A DNA stretch of 64,000 nt, taken from contig OY744467.1 of NCBI GenBank assembly GCA_963556145.1, positions 5,146,001 to 5,210,000 of the forward strand, read 5' to 3'. The notes under the pieces are model-generated. The model saw only the letters and a program-made list of their open reading frames with translations. It had not been told where the DNA came from and made no database searches. A program made the translations under genes and the position numbers. Source of the stretch: Hygrocybe punicea. Taxonomy: Eukaryota > Basidiomycota > Agaricomycetes > Agaricales > Hygrophoraceae. Numbering within the stretch: the stretch's first letter is position 1; each line of letters opens with the position of its first letter. Shown piece by piece: positions 11,025 to 23,412 of the stretch.

Positions 11025-11513
11025 CCATTGCAGTGAGGTTTGCCAACCAGGGCGGAGCAGCATCTCCCTCAGGATTATGGGAGAAACCAACTGAATTCTT
11101 GTAGAGTTCAGTATACCCAATTTCTGCATCAGTGGCACAGAGGGGATGTCCTGCCACTATCATGAACAATCAGTAGAGTTCTCACAGCAAAAACTGGCTT
11201 CTCATACTGACTTTTGGAGTGTGAGAGCTTTTCCACATAGTCCTTCACATTTGTGATATCCACAAGGGTGGGTGGATTAGCAGTGAGGGATGGAGGGATC
11301 ACTCCCACAGCATTGAGGGGTGGGACGAGAGCCATGGTTTGCGTGAGCTTTTTGGTTGCATGAGTATTTGTTGATATACAAAATAAAATTTTATGTTGTT
11401 CCTGGCACTAGAGCACTGAAGATTCGACCTTGAGAAGCCAGAGTCTGTCTGATCTTTTAGTGTTTACAAACACTGACACTGAATGGTTTATACTCACAGC
11501 AGTTCCTCCCTCT

Positions 11514-13418
11514 ATGGCCCAAGGGGCTGTGAAAAAATGACAATAAGCAGCCAAAGCAAAACAAAAGGCCATCCAGGAAGCAAAAGCAGTGGTGAATCTC
11601 CAAACTGTCACCCCTGATCCCTCTGCTGATGAAGCATCTCTGGAATCAGCTGTAACTGATCCTGACAAAAAGGGGTGCACTAACAGAGTAACCATGTGAA
11701 CTCGAACCCATTCAACTCATTCCGCTTCCACAAATGGTTCCAATCCTGCAAGAACTGGCACCTTCTTGAAATCAGCTGCATCGACATTCAGTTCCAATGC
11801 AGATGACTCTGCCATGTCATCTGACAAATGGAAACTCACCTCAGCTCGGCCAACTCATGCAGCTTCGAACCCAGTCAGGGCCTTATTCCATTGCATGGCA
11901 GTAGATATCATCAATGAGCAAACTGGGGATGAACACAAATCTGATGTGGGGGAAAACACAGCTGAAAAGGAGGAGGAGGAGGAACTGGAGTACACAGACA
12001 GGGAAATATATTCTGAGGAGGTCAAGGTGGTTAAGGTGGTTGAAGAGGCACCAACAAAGCCAGCCTGCAAAAAAGCTGTTACCAAGACAAAGAAAAAGGC
12101 TCCACCAACTATCCTGTCTAAGGATAGTGACAGTGATCTCATGGATGGTGATTATATGTATCTGCTCATCCATGTTTTGTCATTGCTCATTCTGTGCCAG
12201 ACTCATTTACATACACCATTGAGGTAAACAACAGAACAACACAAACACAGTTAATTGAGATGTTGAATTCAACAACTATGTGGTTTGGACTTCAGCAAAA
12301 ATTGGCTGAAATGTTCAATATATACCCTACATCTCTCCATCATTTCAGCACAGACAACAAACAGTCCCTCCTACTCGACCTTACCTCACAAGTTCATCTC
12401 AATACCATGATTTCACTTCTTCGGCCACTTGTGGTTCCACCAATCCTTGCCAATGGCCATCATTCAACTTGTCAAATGAAACCTGTTGTGGTTCAAATTT
12501 TCAATAAAGGTGATGAGCCAGCACTCATCAGGGATGGTAAAGTGAGTACCACATTTCGTTATTAATAACGCTTTGCATTAATCCAATGTTTCAATGAAGG
12601 ACAGCAGTACAGGAAAGTCAGTTGGGAAGCCAGTTGTCATTGATCAGGATAGGCTGAAAACAGATGCAGACCATTATCATGAACAGAGGGTGCAAGCGCG
12701 TACCAACATTATTAACACCTTCCAATGCGATATCCATAGCCTTTCTGGAAAGCCTGTTCCATGCTACAATGATCCCCACACAGGCCTCTGTTATCCAATC
12801 ACAGAGCAGAACCTCAATTTATGGGCAACATTGCATGTAAGATTATTCTTTTTACATGCCATTCACAAGCCAATTTAGTAATCCTGCACAACTAAGGCAA
12901 CCAGATCAATGTCCAATTGATAAAGTCCCTCTGGAACTTAATATCTATGCCAATGGTCCCCACACAAGGCCTCAGCTCAACACTTATGAGCACAGTCAGC
13001 CGCGGTGCAGCACAGTTACCACCCCTTTCAAACAGGGAATTCCCATCAGCCTCCTCAACCTGTGGCTAAACTCGCACACAATACCAACTCAGCACTTCTC
13101 ATGCCAAATCCAGCCAAGCCAACCACTGGCCCAGCTGCCCCAGTCGAGTACCCCCTTATATCTACCTGGCTGGATTACTGTGACAAGCATTCTGACCATT
13201 CCAGGAAGGAATTCAGTCAACTTCTACCAAACTTTGACAAAGAAGATTTCCATCGAGTTCACCAACTTACTGGGGATCAGATTACTGTGGAGAAGCTTGC
13301 AGAATGGGTTAACATTGGATGGGGCACAGCAGATCTGCTTATTCGCTATGCTGAGAAAGATGTTGCACTGATAAGGTCAGAAGCCTCCCAGACCATGCCT
13401 GAGATTGACACGGCTTAA
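11514..13418 (+). pseudogene. Multi-exon TE-associated gene with SAM-like C-terminus
   Basis: The frame starts at MAQGAVKK (11,514) and soon meets in-frame TGA and TAA. It continues as a Lys/Ala/Glu-rich segment with an acidic run (EKEEEEELEY). Likely introns are 12,158-12,200, 12,542-12,600 and about 12,836-12,896. Later exons read QLIEMLNSTTMWFGLQQKL, then KPVPCYNDPHTGLCYP, and the last exon ends with TWLDYCDKHSDHSRKEF and EKLAEWVNIGWGTADLL, a spacing of Trp, Leu and Gly like a sterile alpha motif fold. The family is unnamed to me and its role is unknown. It is divergent from the Mug135-like gene and lies within the same 210-bp inverted repeats. Confidence 0.45.
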
Positions 13419-13639
13419 AACCCAGTTGGAAACATAATGCTAAGCCAATCACACATCCTCCATTGTCTTTTCGAGGTGTGTGTGGCCCAATTTCATATTT
13501 CTATGCTCTTTATTCTTGCTCATCGCTACAAGTTGTCCTGTCCCAATATACCAAAAATATTCTTGTTGAAACCTGCTGTGCATGAACAGCCCCTTATTAA
13601 TAATAATAATACAGCTCCCAGAATTAAGATGGACTGCTG

Positions 13640-13854
13640 GGGAGCATGCATGTGAAGTTTTCCACTGACTGGTGGACACCCAAAGCTTCTGAAGGTGTTG
13701 CATGTGGGGGGGGTTGCACCAAAAATTTTGAATTTTTATATGACTGTTTTTGGGACTTTTTACTCTGTGAAGATCTAGACATTATATTCAAACTCTCATA
13801 TTTCAAACTGCTAAGCTGTTCATTGAGTATTACATGAGATATGGCAATTTTGAG
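13640..13854 (-). repeat. Right arm of the 210-bp inverted repeat pair
   Basis: Reverse complement of 6,198-6,404. The match stops sharply at GGCAATTTTGAG (13,854) on the outer side and near GCATGTGAAGTTTT on the inner side. Confidence 0.75.
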
Positions 13855-14014
13855 TTGGGTGCTCAAAATGAAGCATGACTGTGACATTGGCAAAGTCACA
13901 TGCAATACACAATAAGTTAGCTGATGATTTCAGAAATTTGCTGATGGGAAAGTTTGGGTCTACATGTGTAAAGTGTGTGTAATGCAGCGAGCAAAGCCAG
14001 TCCTCCTTCCACTG

Positions 14015-17000
14015 TTATTCCAAGTGTTTGCTGAGTGTCAACTTGAGGGCCAAAATGTTGGATGGCAGGGAGTGTGTGTGGAGGGGGTGGTCAGGAGTGT
14101 GATGGGCTGGTGAGTCCTCTTGCTGCCCTCTTAGCTTTGGTGTTGACCTTCTTGTTGCCTGCAACTCTGCTGTGACTTGAGATCCAGTTGATATCAATAG
14201 TGAGGAGGTGATTGGTGTTGATAAGTCATTGCACTGCTTTTTGAAAGATGCTTATGGTATGTTGTCTGGAGCAGGTACTTCTTGAGGTCAGGGTGCAGAT
14301 AGTGGACTGACAGTCTATGTAAATAGAGACATTATGTAGTGTAGTTTCCCAGCTTAATAAGTGTAGGGAAAGGGTGCCTGCTATGTTCTCCACTTCTACA
14401 TTGTGGTGGTCTTTGCTGGAGCTGAGGTAAAGTCACAGGATTCTGGGTCGTGTACGCCCTGATCAGTAAAGTATGGCTGCTGCCTACTCCACTGTCAAGG
14501 GTGGATCCGTCTGTGTAAACTTTTATGTCAGCAACATCGTTGTCATGCAGTTTAATGGAATCTTCTCTCAAGGCTGGGATGGATGTGCATAGTGCGAAGC
14601 GTGTGTCTGGGGACAGGGGCGAGGGAATTGGGAGGATTAGCTCTACTTCATCGAGGTCAATATGGTATAAGTGAGTGAGTAAATGTAGGGATTTGTGTCT
14701 GAATATCAGGTGCCTAGCATATGTTCTTATGGGTTTGTGCAGGGGGTGTGATGCTGGGAGGGCTGCCATCCTAACAATGGACCTGTAACAAACTTTCTGC
14801 ATTAGTAAATAAATGAGGAGGATACCAGTGTGGAGGTCAAGTGAGTCATTCAGGGTTGTCCTTAGGGCTCCTGTGATGGGGATCAGAGTGATTCGTTGGA
14901 CCCTGGTCAGTTCTCACTTTGCCCTCATGGACTCTCTTCTATGGGAGTTACTGGCTGGCTTGTGGATTGGGGTGTACCAGATGTCCACAGCATATGACAT
15001 TTTTGGGACCACTACTGCCATGTAGAGTTGTCGCATTAGCTTCCTGGGTATGCCCAATTTTGGTTGTGCCAGTGGACAGAAAAGGTGAATCAATTTGGTG
15101 GGCTTGGCTATCATGTTCTCTCTTTGCTCATGTCATCATAGATGTTGATCTATGATTATTCCTAGGAATTGATGCATCCTGATGGGCTTGATAGTGGTGT
15201 TGTTTAGGATCAGGGGGGGCCGATCTATGTCACTACTCAGGAAATGCAAGGATAAGGGTAATCCCTGATCCACAGGTATCCGTACTCTTAAAAGTACGAG
15301 TACAGATACAGATTCTCGTATCCGTGGGCTTCAAAATGAGCCTGAGATCACCCGAAACGGTCAAGAATTGACTGAGATAGAGACTAAACATTGATTGGAC
15401 TCTATCTCAGTCAATTCTGGACTGTTTCGGGTGATCTCAGGCTCATTTTGATCAGGAATCCGTGGGTAAAATCCATGGATATTGTATCCGTATCTGTGGG
15501 GAGTACAAGTATGGATACAGACAAATGTATCCTGGGATTACCCCTGCATTTCCCTAGTCACTACACTGTGAGAAGTCAATTAGTGCAAACTTGGAGGTTT
15601 CAAATTTGGAATTGTGGTCCTTAGACCAAGTGTATGCTCCACCCCTTTTGTTCATGAGCTTTTTTATGAGCTCATTGGTTTCTGTGAAGTCCTTGCCCTC
15701 TACATATAGGGCCACATCATCGATGAAGGCTACAGCCAGTTCGTGTTGGCCTGTGGGTATTTCAAGCAAGTCAACGTTATAGAATAGGTAAGTAATCATG
15801 GAAATTGGATCACCCTGGCCTATGCCATTTTCTAAGTAAATCAGGTCAGATATGAAGTTGTTAAAAGTGAGGTGGGTTGTCTGGCCCTTCAGTAAGTTGC
15901 CTACAAAGAGGATCAGGGGTTCTGGTATCTGGTATCTGCCACTAATGCATGTTGTGGAGGAGATGGTCAGTGACTGCATTTGGAAAGGCACCCTTGATGT
16001 CTAGGAATAGTATGGCTGCTACATGTTTGTTTTGCCAGGCATGTTTTATACTGCCAGTGTACATGAGGATGTGCATGGAGTTAGTTTGACCTGGGTAGCC
16101 ACCAAAGTGGTGAGGGGGTAGGAGTTGGTGTTCATCAGCCATGTGTGAGATGGTTTCTGAAATGATAGATGTTAGTAGTTTAGGAAGTATGTTCAGTAGG
16201 GCTATGGGGCAGTAAGCTCTAGGGATATCATATCTTGGCTTATCTGGTTTATGAAGTGCACCGGTGATAAATTCTTTCCAGGGGTCGTAGTAGATGTTGA
16301 GTGAAAGTATTGCATTGAATATAGAGTGGATGCAGTCAGTAATGAGGGTGGAAGCTTCCTTGAGCATAATGTTTGGGATGCTGTCTGGGCCTGGTGCCTT
16401 GTGGGGGTGAATCTTTGCGATGTTGTCTGTCAATAGTTTCCTTGGCGATACTGGCCATGTAGGGAACTTGAGTTGTGTATATGAAGTCTGGGGGAATCAT
16501 AGAGTGCTCAGGTTAGGAAGAAGGCCTTGGCTATGGCTTTGCTTCTGGCTTCGTTTGAGGTTGCGTAAGTCTTGTGGCCATCTGGTTGTGTGAGCTCTAA
16601 GGCAGGGATAGCAGTCTTGCCTCCATCTCCTCTGGGGTTGTTACTTATGGGGTTAGAGGCACATTTGTTGATTGTCCAGATATCATGGTCGCTTGCCTTG
16701 TTGAGGAAGGCAGCCCAGTGTCTTTCTTTTGCTCTGATTATCTTGTTGCCATATTGGCTACATGCCGTTCTGTGTGCTTCGTGACTGGGATGAGTAGCGT
16801 CTGCATGGTGTCAGTATGAGAGATGACTTAGCTTGCTTTTAGCTCATTTTAGTTCATTTAGTTGGGGTGTCCACCATTGCTTGGAGTGTGGGCATGGGGT
16901 GGATAAGAGAACCACTGTGTCAATTGTTAGTTGTAGTATATTTGTCAGCATGGTGATGGCATTGTCAAGCTGTTGTTGTGATGCTATGGGAGTTGGAGGG

Positions 17001-17854
17001 GGGAGTTGGTTCAGCAGGGATTCTAGATGGGTTCAGAATGCACCCCAGTCAATGTTGTGATAGTTATGTGAGGGCTTTTTGGGTTGTGTCCTGGTTGAGA
17101 ACATGATAGACATGAGTATGGGTAAGTGGTTGGTACCGGTTGGTTGATGGTCAGGTTCAGTGTCGCAGATCAATACGAGGTTACTTGTTTTGGCTGTGCA
17201 GAAGACATTGTCAGTCCTGGTCCAGTTCTTGGTTGCCATGAATTCAAGGGTAGGGAGGTTCTTTAGTAGGGCCATCACCATGTTGTGGTCAGCCATGGCC
17301 TCAATGAGGGGTGTGGCCTGGGCCCAAGTGTCAGCAGTGAAGAGGTGGTGGTTATGTTCTTTGTCCCAGAGGGGGTGGTGCCCATTGAAGTTGCTGCACC
17401 AGAGCATATGGTCGGTTTCATGTTGGTGTAGGGTTGCTTTGCTGTTTCTAGCAAATAGTTAGAGGGTGTTGAGGGTGTTGGAGTGGTGGCAGTTGTTGTA
17501 GATGTTGAATATGGCAAAGTTGCCTGTGGGGCTTTTTATGTGGATAGCTGTGAGGTCATTAGAGCTATGTACTTTGATTTGTTCCCAGTAGTTCGTGTTG
17601 AGTTTGGAGTTCACTAGGATAGTAGAGCAGATTGCAGTGTTGAGGATGAAGCAGTCAGAAGGGTAGATGACTCTCCAATTGTGCATCACCTTCATGTTTC
17701 CGTAGAAGTCAAAATAAGGTTCCTGCAGTAAGAGAATGTCACATTTGGTATGAATTAGTGAATTGATGAGGTCCCAGTGTGCTTTGGTGGATTTATTGAG
17801 GTTGATTTGCCACACATTGAGTAGAGTTGGCTGTAGATTCAGGTGTTCAGGCAT
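14015..17854 (-). pseudogene. LINE ORF2: endonuclease, reverse transcriptase, RNase H (decayed)
   Basis: The N-terminus reads LNVWQINLNKSTKAHWDLIN and then CDILLLQEPYFDF, matching the exonuclease-endonuclease-phosphatase fold of LINE nickases that cut the target. The RT follows at 16,433-15,557 with KAPGPDSIPN, LDIKGAFPNAV, GIGQGDPIS and the catalytic FIDDVAL. After the MITE, the RT thumb continues to about 14,810. RNase H is at 14,802-14,332 with IKVYTDGSTLDSGVGSS. Numerous stops break it, many of them TGA at expected Arg. Reverse transcription at the nick would have been its role; it cannot act now. Confidence 0.85.
15237..15556. mobile_element. 320-bp MITE with central hairpin, 8-bp TSD (GTCACTAC)
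   Basis: GTCACTAC lies at 15,229-15,236 and 15,557-15,564. The ends are TCAGGAAATGCA and TGCATTTCCCTA, followed inward by GGGTAATCCC. About 60 bases of the centre (from about 15,331) pair with the reverse complement ending near 15,452, giving a near-perfect stem around a short loop. Size and core (ACGGTCAAG, TTGA) resemble the 318-bp element at 31,524. Excision restores the LINE RT frame region. Confidence 0.85.
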
Positions 17855-17859
17855 TTGTT

Positions 17860-19674
17860 GAGGAAGCTGGGGGGGGATTGCTGTCTTTCACAGGGGTAGC
17901 CAAGGAGATAGGAAGGGGTGGGGGCAGGGAAGGTGGAGTGGTGGGGGGTGGGAGGGGTTCGTCTCCCCAGCCACATGGTACTAGGGGAGGAGTCACTTGT
18001 CGTGAGGGTTGTCTGTCGAAAGTAATGGTGGTCTGTCTTGTTTGTTGGCTAGTTGTCAGTCAATTGCAAGAAGGTGGGGGTAGGGGTTGGTTGAAGATGG
18101 AGGGGGGTGGCGAATAGTGTCGGGAGGCTGGCAATAGGGGGGAAGTGGATATGGGGAGTGTTGTCTGTTTGTTGTTGATGGGTGATGGTTTGTCTGTCGA
18201 GCAATGTTAGTTCGGGGATGGGGTGCAAAAGCATTGCTAATAATGTTGTTGCTGGAATATTGGGACTGTGTCCAGGGTTTGGCTGTGGGGTAATGGGGTA
18301 GGAGGTTCTCAGGGTTATGTGAATCTGCTTCTTTGTACTTTTGCTGGAAAGTGGGGCAGTTACGGTCCCAACTGGTGTGTCTGCATTACTTGCAGGGGAT
18401 GCAGTAGGGCTGATTGGGATTTTCGCATGAGGGGGTCCTGTGCTGGCCTCTGCATGTGCTGCAGGTGTCATTGTCTACTGGGCATCAGGCTGCGGTGTGG
18501 TTCCAGTGGTGACAATGTAGACATCACATGGGTTTCTTCTTGCATTTGCTAGTGTTTATTCTTTTATGGCAGATGAAGAAGCCTCTTGATAGGACATGGT
18601 TGGCAGTTTTGGGGTTGCTGAATGAGAAGATTGTGTGGCCACACATTTGGTTGGGCAATCGGCGATCCTTGGGTTTGATCCAGTTGGCTTGTATGATGGT
18701 GTCCACTGGCAGATCATTGACTTCCTTGATTTCTCTGAGGTGGTCGGCTGATTCCACATAAAAGGTCAGTGGAATGAAGTATGCTATAGTGGTGTAGGTC
18801 CATCATTTAACTGATGCACCATGACCAAAGTTGGATAAGAAGGTGGCTAGGTGTGTGTCGTTGCATAGCCATCGGGTGGTATTGTCAGTGTTAGCTTCTA
18901 AGAGTATACCTACATTGTGTAGTTGCGTGACTCCTAGGAATTTGAGGGTCAGTGGGGGGTTGGTGGCTTTGAGCGCCACATTGGCTTTTTCGGTGAGATT
19001 CGCTAAGCTGACATCTAGGACTTTCTTAGTTTCTGGAGTGTCTGTGACGTCGAGAAGTAATTGGTGGGCTTGGAGTAGTTCCCTGGCTGTGATGCGGGGG
19101 TCTCTGTGATCAGCGGTGGCTCATGTGTTTTTGGTTAGGAGTGCATCTTTGTATGACATGGTTGTGGCTTCGAAAGTGGTAGACGTCTTGGCAATGTGTG
19201 CTGCCATCTGCTGAAGCTGGCTTTTGGTCTCCATGAGGCTAGTCCCTATATGGCCTGTTATTTGGGTGAAGATATTGTCAAGGATGGGTTCCAAAGCTTG
19301 ACTGATGGCATCTTGAATCATGTCTGTCTGTCTTTTAACCTCATTTGTGACTGCATTGGCAAGTAGTTCCATTTTGGTGTTGAAGTCTAACAAGTTAAGC
19401 AGTATTGCAATGGATCAGATGGTGTTGGTTATGGGGGGGATGGTGTTGTTGTTGTCCATAGCCAATATCTGCATTAGTATATTCGACAGGACGGGAATAT
19501 TGAGGTCCTGGTTGGGGGGTAATAGGGACTTAGCTAGAAGGCAGTTAATGGCTTGTTGTGCTGTTTCCGGTTCAAGCTCATGTTCAAAGTCAACTTCTGT
19601 TTGCTGGTTGGCCGCATGTCGAGAGGCTGTGGTTTCTGGTGGCAGTGAGGTTGTGGTTTGAGAGTTCTTGCCTC
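17860..19674 (-). pseudogene. LINE ORF1, gag-like with zinc knuckles (decayed)
   Basis: The nucleic-acid-binding protein of the LINE. It begins beyond the 10.3-kb insertion, near 30,025, with ATPNEGAPSK, and resumes at 19,674 with GKNSQTTTSLPPETT. A helical region (19,121-19,393) contains MELLANAVTNEVKRQTDMI. Around 18,350-18,530 three Cys/His knuckles follow one another: CLHCHHWNHTAA-C, CSTCRGQHRTPSC and CIPCK-CRHTSWDRNC. The C-terminal third is Pro/Ser/Thr-rich. In-frame stops are mostly TGA where Arg is likely. The ORF ends just before the ORF2 start at 17,854. Confidence 0.7.
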
Positions 19675-19900
19675 TAGTGCTACCGAAGTTCAGTTCAGTC
19701 CAGTTCAGACCCATTTTGGCTGAACTCTGAACTGAACTCCGGGTTCAGTTCAGGATTTTCCGTAAACTGAACCTGAACCGCTGTGAACCATTTGGATTTT
19801 TTTTTCAGAGCCTGAACCGAGTTCATGAATGGACACTTAATTTTCGTATTATCACGCATTTTACCAAAATAAATTACAATATATTACTGTAGCTATCTAA

Positions 19901-20965
19901 TCTAGTGGGTTTGTTTTCCGCAACCCGTACCTGTACCCATTGCCATGGGTACGGGATTGCGGGGGGTTAATCCGTGGGTCCTCAGACGTGACTGGGTGGT
20001 GTTGGGCACACCACCACCCTCCCGGTTACCTCGCGGTTGCAGCGCCGACGTCAATTGACGTCGCGGTGCGCATCCACGAGGTATGTTGGTGGTGGGTTTG
20101 CGGGTCCTCAGCCGTGACCGGGTGGTGTTGGGCACACCACCATCCTGCCGGTTAACTTGCGGTTGCAGCACCGACGTCAATTGACGTCGCGGTGTGCATC
20201 CGCGAGGTACGTTGGAGGTGGGATGCGCAGTGGCCTTCGTCACGGTCGCGCTTGCGCTTGCACTCGTAGTCGTGGTTGTGGTTGTGGTTGTGGTTGTGGT
20301 TGTAGTCGTGCTAGTGGTCGTGGTCATAGTCGCTGTGGTCATTGTGGTGGTCGTGGTTGATGTTGTCGTTGTTGTCATCGTCATATTTGGAGGGCTGTGG
20401 GTTGTCGTTGTCGTAGTGGTGGTGGTGGCCGCCGTTGTCACCCTTGTCCTCACCGCCTGTCGTTCTCGTTGGGTGTGTGGTGTTTGTGTTGTTGGTACTG
20501 CTCTCATCATCGTTTGTGTAATTAGTAGCTAAGAAAAAAAAACAAAAAAAAACCATACCTACTGCAACGGGGGGTGGGTGCACCACCCTCCTGCTGCCCT
20601 TCTTCCAATGTCCCATTGTTGTCCGGCGTCGTTGTTGCCATCGTTGTTGCCATTGTCCGTTGTCGTTGTTGCCGTTCTCATTGTTGTTGTCGCCGTTGCT
20701 GTTGGTGGTTGAGAGCAAACTGTCATTAACTTGAAACAAATGATAATAAAAGTAAAAAACTTACCTCAAATGCTTGCGTTCGAGGGTCACTCTTGCAGGA
20801 AGTTCCGGACCCCGAAAGTCTGCCAGTCTGCCAGTTGCGGCAGTCTGCCAGAACACATGTACAAACAAATCAAATACACCAAACACCCACCCCACGACAA
20901 ATGCACGTGCAATCCCTCAAAATACCTGCTTGCTGGCCAGGATACTGGTATGTCTTGCAATGCCA
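19901..20965 (-). mobile_element. Nested non-autonomous TIR element (right end uncertain)
   Basis: The left end TAGTGGGTTTG leads into GGGTACGGG-type subterminal repeats. The inside follows the family plan on the minus strand: intron about 20,764-20,721 (GTAAGT to ATGACAG), the motif GGTGGTGCACCCACCC before a donor at 20,558, a long CAACGACGACAAC-type simple sequence (20,240-20,500) and two 53-bp palindromes. The best right end is CCAACCCACTT at about 20,965, judged from distances in sister elements, but no matching target duplication was found. Confidence 0.55.
20029..20207. repeat. Two 53-bp palindromic modules
   Basis: Copies at 20,029-20,081 and 20,155-20,207 have outer arms CCTCGCGG/CACGAGG and ACTTGCGG/CGCGAGG and the centre CCGACGTCAATTGACGTCG. 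Both are exactly 53 bases with the centre TCAATTGA at the same offset. Confidence 0.85.
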
Positions 20966-21755
20966 ACCCACTTGTATGTCATTCCCCATTGTTTTTCATC
21001 TCCAACATGCTAACTGTGACGCATAGGTGTCATTACTGAAAACCCTCACAATGTATCTAGTCCCGACACTCCCTTTTCAAGCCGAACACTTCCTGCTTCT
21101 AGCCTATATCATGTCCAACATAGAAGGTCAAAATTGCCAGTCTTGCCACCGTTTTCTGCTGTATCAATGTTGTAAATCCAATGCTCACAGAAATCAGGGT
21201 AGAATGTATGTTCAGGTAAGTAACGGCATGTTATATGCACTTTGTAACTGCTCATTGTATCATAGTGTGGGGCTACCAACCCAGATACGCATGAACCTTG
21301 TCGCTACTTCAGGTGGAAGAGTGGGTCTTCGAGTCCCTCACTTTCATCAACTCTTAGTCAGCTTGGGGCGACCCCACTGGGCCCAGGGACAGTTGAGGCC
21401 CCAACGGTCCCCACTTCTATCATTATTACTCCACGAACGTACCCTGGATTAACACAGACACGCTGCCCTGTTGGTTCCTGCCAATCAACTCGCATTTGGG
21501 TAGATTGTGGGCACCGCTTTTGCAAAATGCATTGCCTTGCAGCTGGAGGATGCGGGAGCAAGGCACATAAGACTTCTGCAAGCCAGGTCTTGCCACCGAC
21601 AAGTTTTATTCCACTGCCACCACCCACTTCGCATCCCATGTCATCCGAAGTACCACTTGATCCACAGCTATCAGCAGCAGAACCATCCGCACCCTTATCT
21701 GAAGGAAACATGCCTATTGATCCACAACTTTTAATGGCAGTTCAGCCCATTGACC

Positions 21756-23412
21756 TGTTACCTTTCCAACTCCGCTTCCGACCCCGATGCCCATTCCAAT
21801 ACCTACCATGACGATTCTACACTGCCACCTTCCTTTTTTATTTCATTTTGTCCTTTGTCTTTGTTTCGATGTCATTGTTTCTTCATTCGGACATCCTTGT
21901 ACTTTCTTGTTCTTGTTCTCTTTTTGTCCCACCTTCTAGAACAATCCAGACCGACCATGGACATATCCACGTGACCTCATTGTACCCGAATAGTCTCCTT
22001 GCCGACGGATGTCACCGACATTGTCTTTTCCCTTCGATATCTTGTTTACGCTATCCCACGACAAACCGATCACAATGGCTGTACTCCCGAAACAGCTCAT
22101 TACCGTAATTATCATTGGCAGCATCGCCATCACTTTCCTGATCGGTTTCTACATTGTTATGATCTATCTTTGGCATCGGCACCGAAACCCTTCCACCATC
22201 GATACTTCCGACTTCCACCTCGACAATATATCAACACGTAATTGACAATTGCCATTCTTGGATATATGGTTTCCACTTTCGTATTCCGTGCCTACCATTA
22301 TCCTCCCTGACGATCCGACGACATTCCTCACCTGCTTGAGCACTCTGAACAATCCTCGATCACACGACAATTCACTGTTCCCTCCAAGCCGACCATCGCC
22401 GAAGCACATACATTCAAACTTCGACCATAGACCACACGACTTCCCAATACAGTGACCCGACCCCTATCGTTTATTGTTCACACGACACCGCTTCAATGCA
22501 GTACCCGACGACTTGTTCCCACAGCTTGTCACCTGTGCCATGACTCGACACCTGGACCCACATTCCTTTTATCCATAACCTTGTTACCTCCCACATTCAT
22601 TTACAACGATACCCTTTCTTGGACGATACCAACATCAGATGGACCCTATTGTTCCATGAACAGGACAAGACACCGCTCCTCGACACGTCATCAACACAGA
22701 CATCGTCATCCGGTACAGCTTATGCTGTTCACATGTCTGATCTCGACTAGCCCACCGTCCTTGTTGGTTTTCCTTCCGCACATTCCTTTGTTTTCTTTCA
22801 TGCCGACTTTGCTGTTACATCCACACCACCTCAAGACATTCCCTTCACCAACCCCACACTGGACGATACCCATCTTCGACCCGACCGTGCAATGCACTTG
22901 CCAAACTGCACACTTGCCCGTTACAGCAAGTGTAGACCCCGAATTGGCAATTCTGCATGTCACATGATCCGATGACGGATCATCCGAGTCATCCGGACCT
23001 CTTCTATCCTCAACGACACCCGGGCCTCCAGTTGGATCGCGAGAACATCGACATGAGGACGCCTCATGTACGCCTCATGGTGAACACATGGTAGAGTTGG
23101 ACATGTTGTGGCTTCATGGTTGTATTCCTATTTACCTCCCCTCAAGACCAGCCACTATATGTACTGTTCTTGTTGTTGGTTCGGACTTTTTCTTCTTTTC
23201 CTTTCCTTACGTTTAGTCTGGTTCTTGGGGCAGACTCATCTTGTTTTGGGTAACCCCCACGGCTCGCAATGACATTAGACCTTGACCCCCCCCTTCTTAG
23301 CAGTGTTGTCTTAGCTGTAAGCAACAATGAAAGCTGCTGTTCTCCCCTCTGGAAGCCGATCCCCTGTTAAGTTGATTGTTGCTGGAGCCCGCTGCAGAAG
23401 CGATCCGTAACA
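21756..23412 (+). mobile_element. LTR, family C, forward copy of a head-to-head pair
   Basis: Starts TGTTACCTTTCCAACTCC and ends AGAAGCGATCCGTAACA. It matches the solo LTR at 59,630-61,298 along its whole length. Open frames inside are reproduced in all copies but have no recognisable product. Confidence 0.8.

Larger units (their letters stand above)
8748..11335 (-). pseudogene. Mug135-like protein, interrupted by an LTR
   Basis: Exon 1 starts at ATG 11,335 and reads MALVPPLNAVGVIPPSL, followed by TLVDITNVKDYVEKL; after a frame disturbance near 11,130 it continues to about 11,025. It resumes beyond the LTR at 9,051 with NRINNNLTLLLQQSDELPI. A 37-nt intron (8,825-8,861) leads to a last exon ending RRRQIAVRIGVAIE and a stop at 8,748. 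The layout (N-terminal PP..L.DI...YVE, middle PWLA, C-terminal RRRQIA.RIG) resembles the Mug135-like family, which is expanded in agaricomycetes and often lies in transposons. Its function is unknown. It faces the SAM-like gene across a shared upstream region. Confidence 0.5.

Noticed and set aside
11855..12173. Minus-strand Ser/Leu/Phe-rich frames
   Set aside because: They are antisense shadows of the acidic Lys/Glu-rich exon of the plus-strand gene at 11,514-13,418.
15322..15460. Stand-alone regulatory hairpin in the LINE
   Set aside because: The hairpin is the centre of a 320-bp MITE with an 8-bp target duplication, not part of the LINE.
19902..20532. Thr-rich and Val-rich long open frames on opposite strands
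   Set aside because: Both are produced by the same GTGGTT/ACCAAC simple sequence of a non-autonomous element; there is no domain, and the frames are not kept in the related elements.
22706..22963. Cys-containing minus-strand frame, repeated at 23,836-24,078 and 60,646-60,954
   Set aside because: It recurs only because all three places are copies of LTR family C; there is no start context, domain or consistent length.
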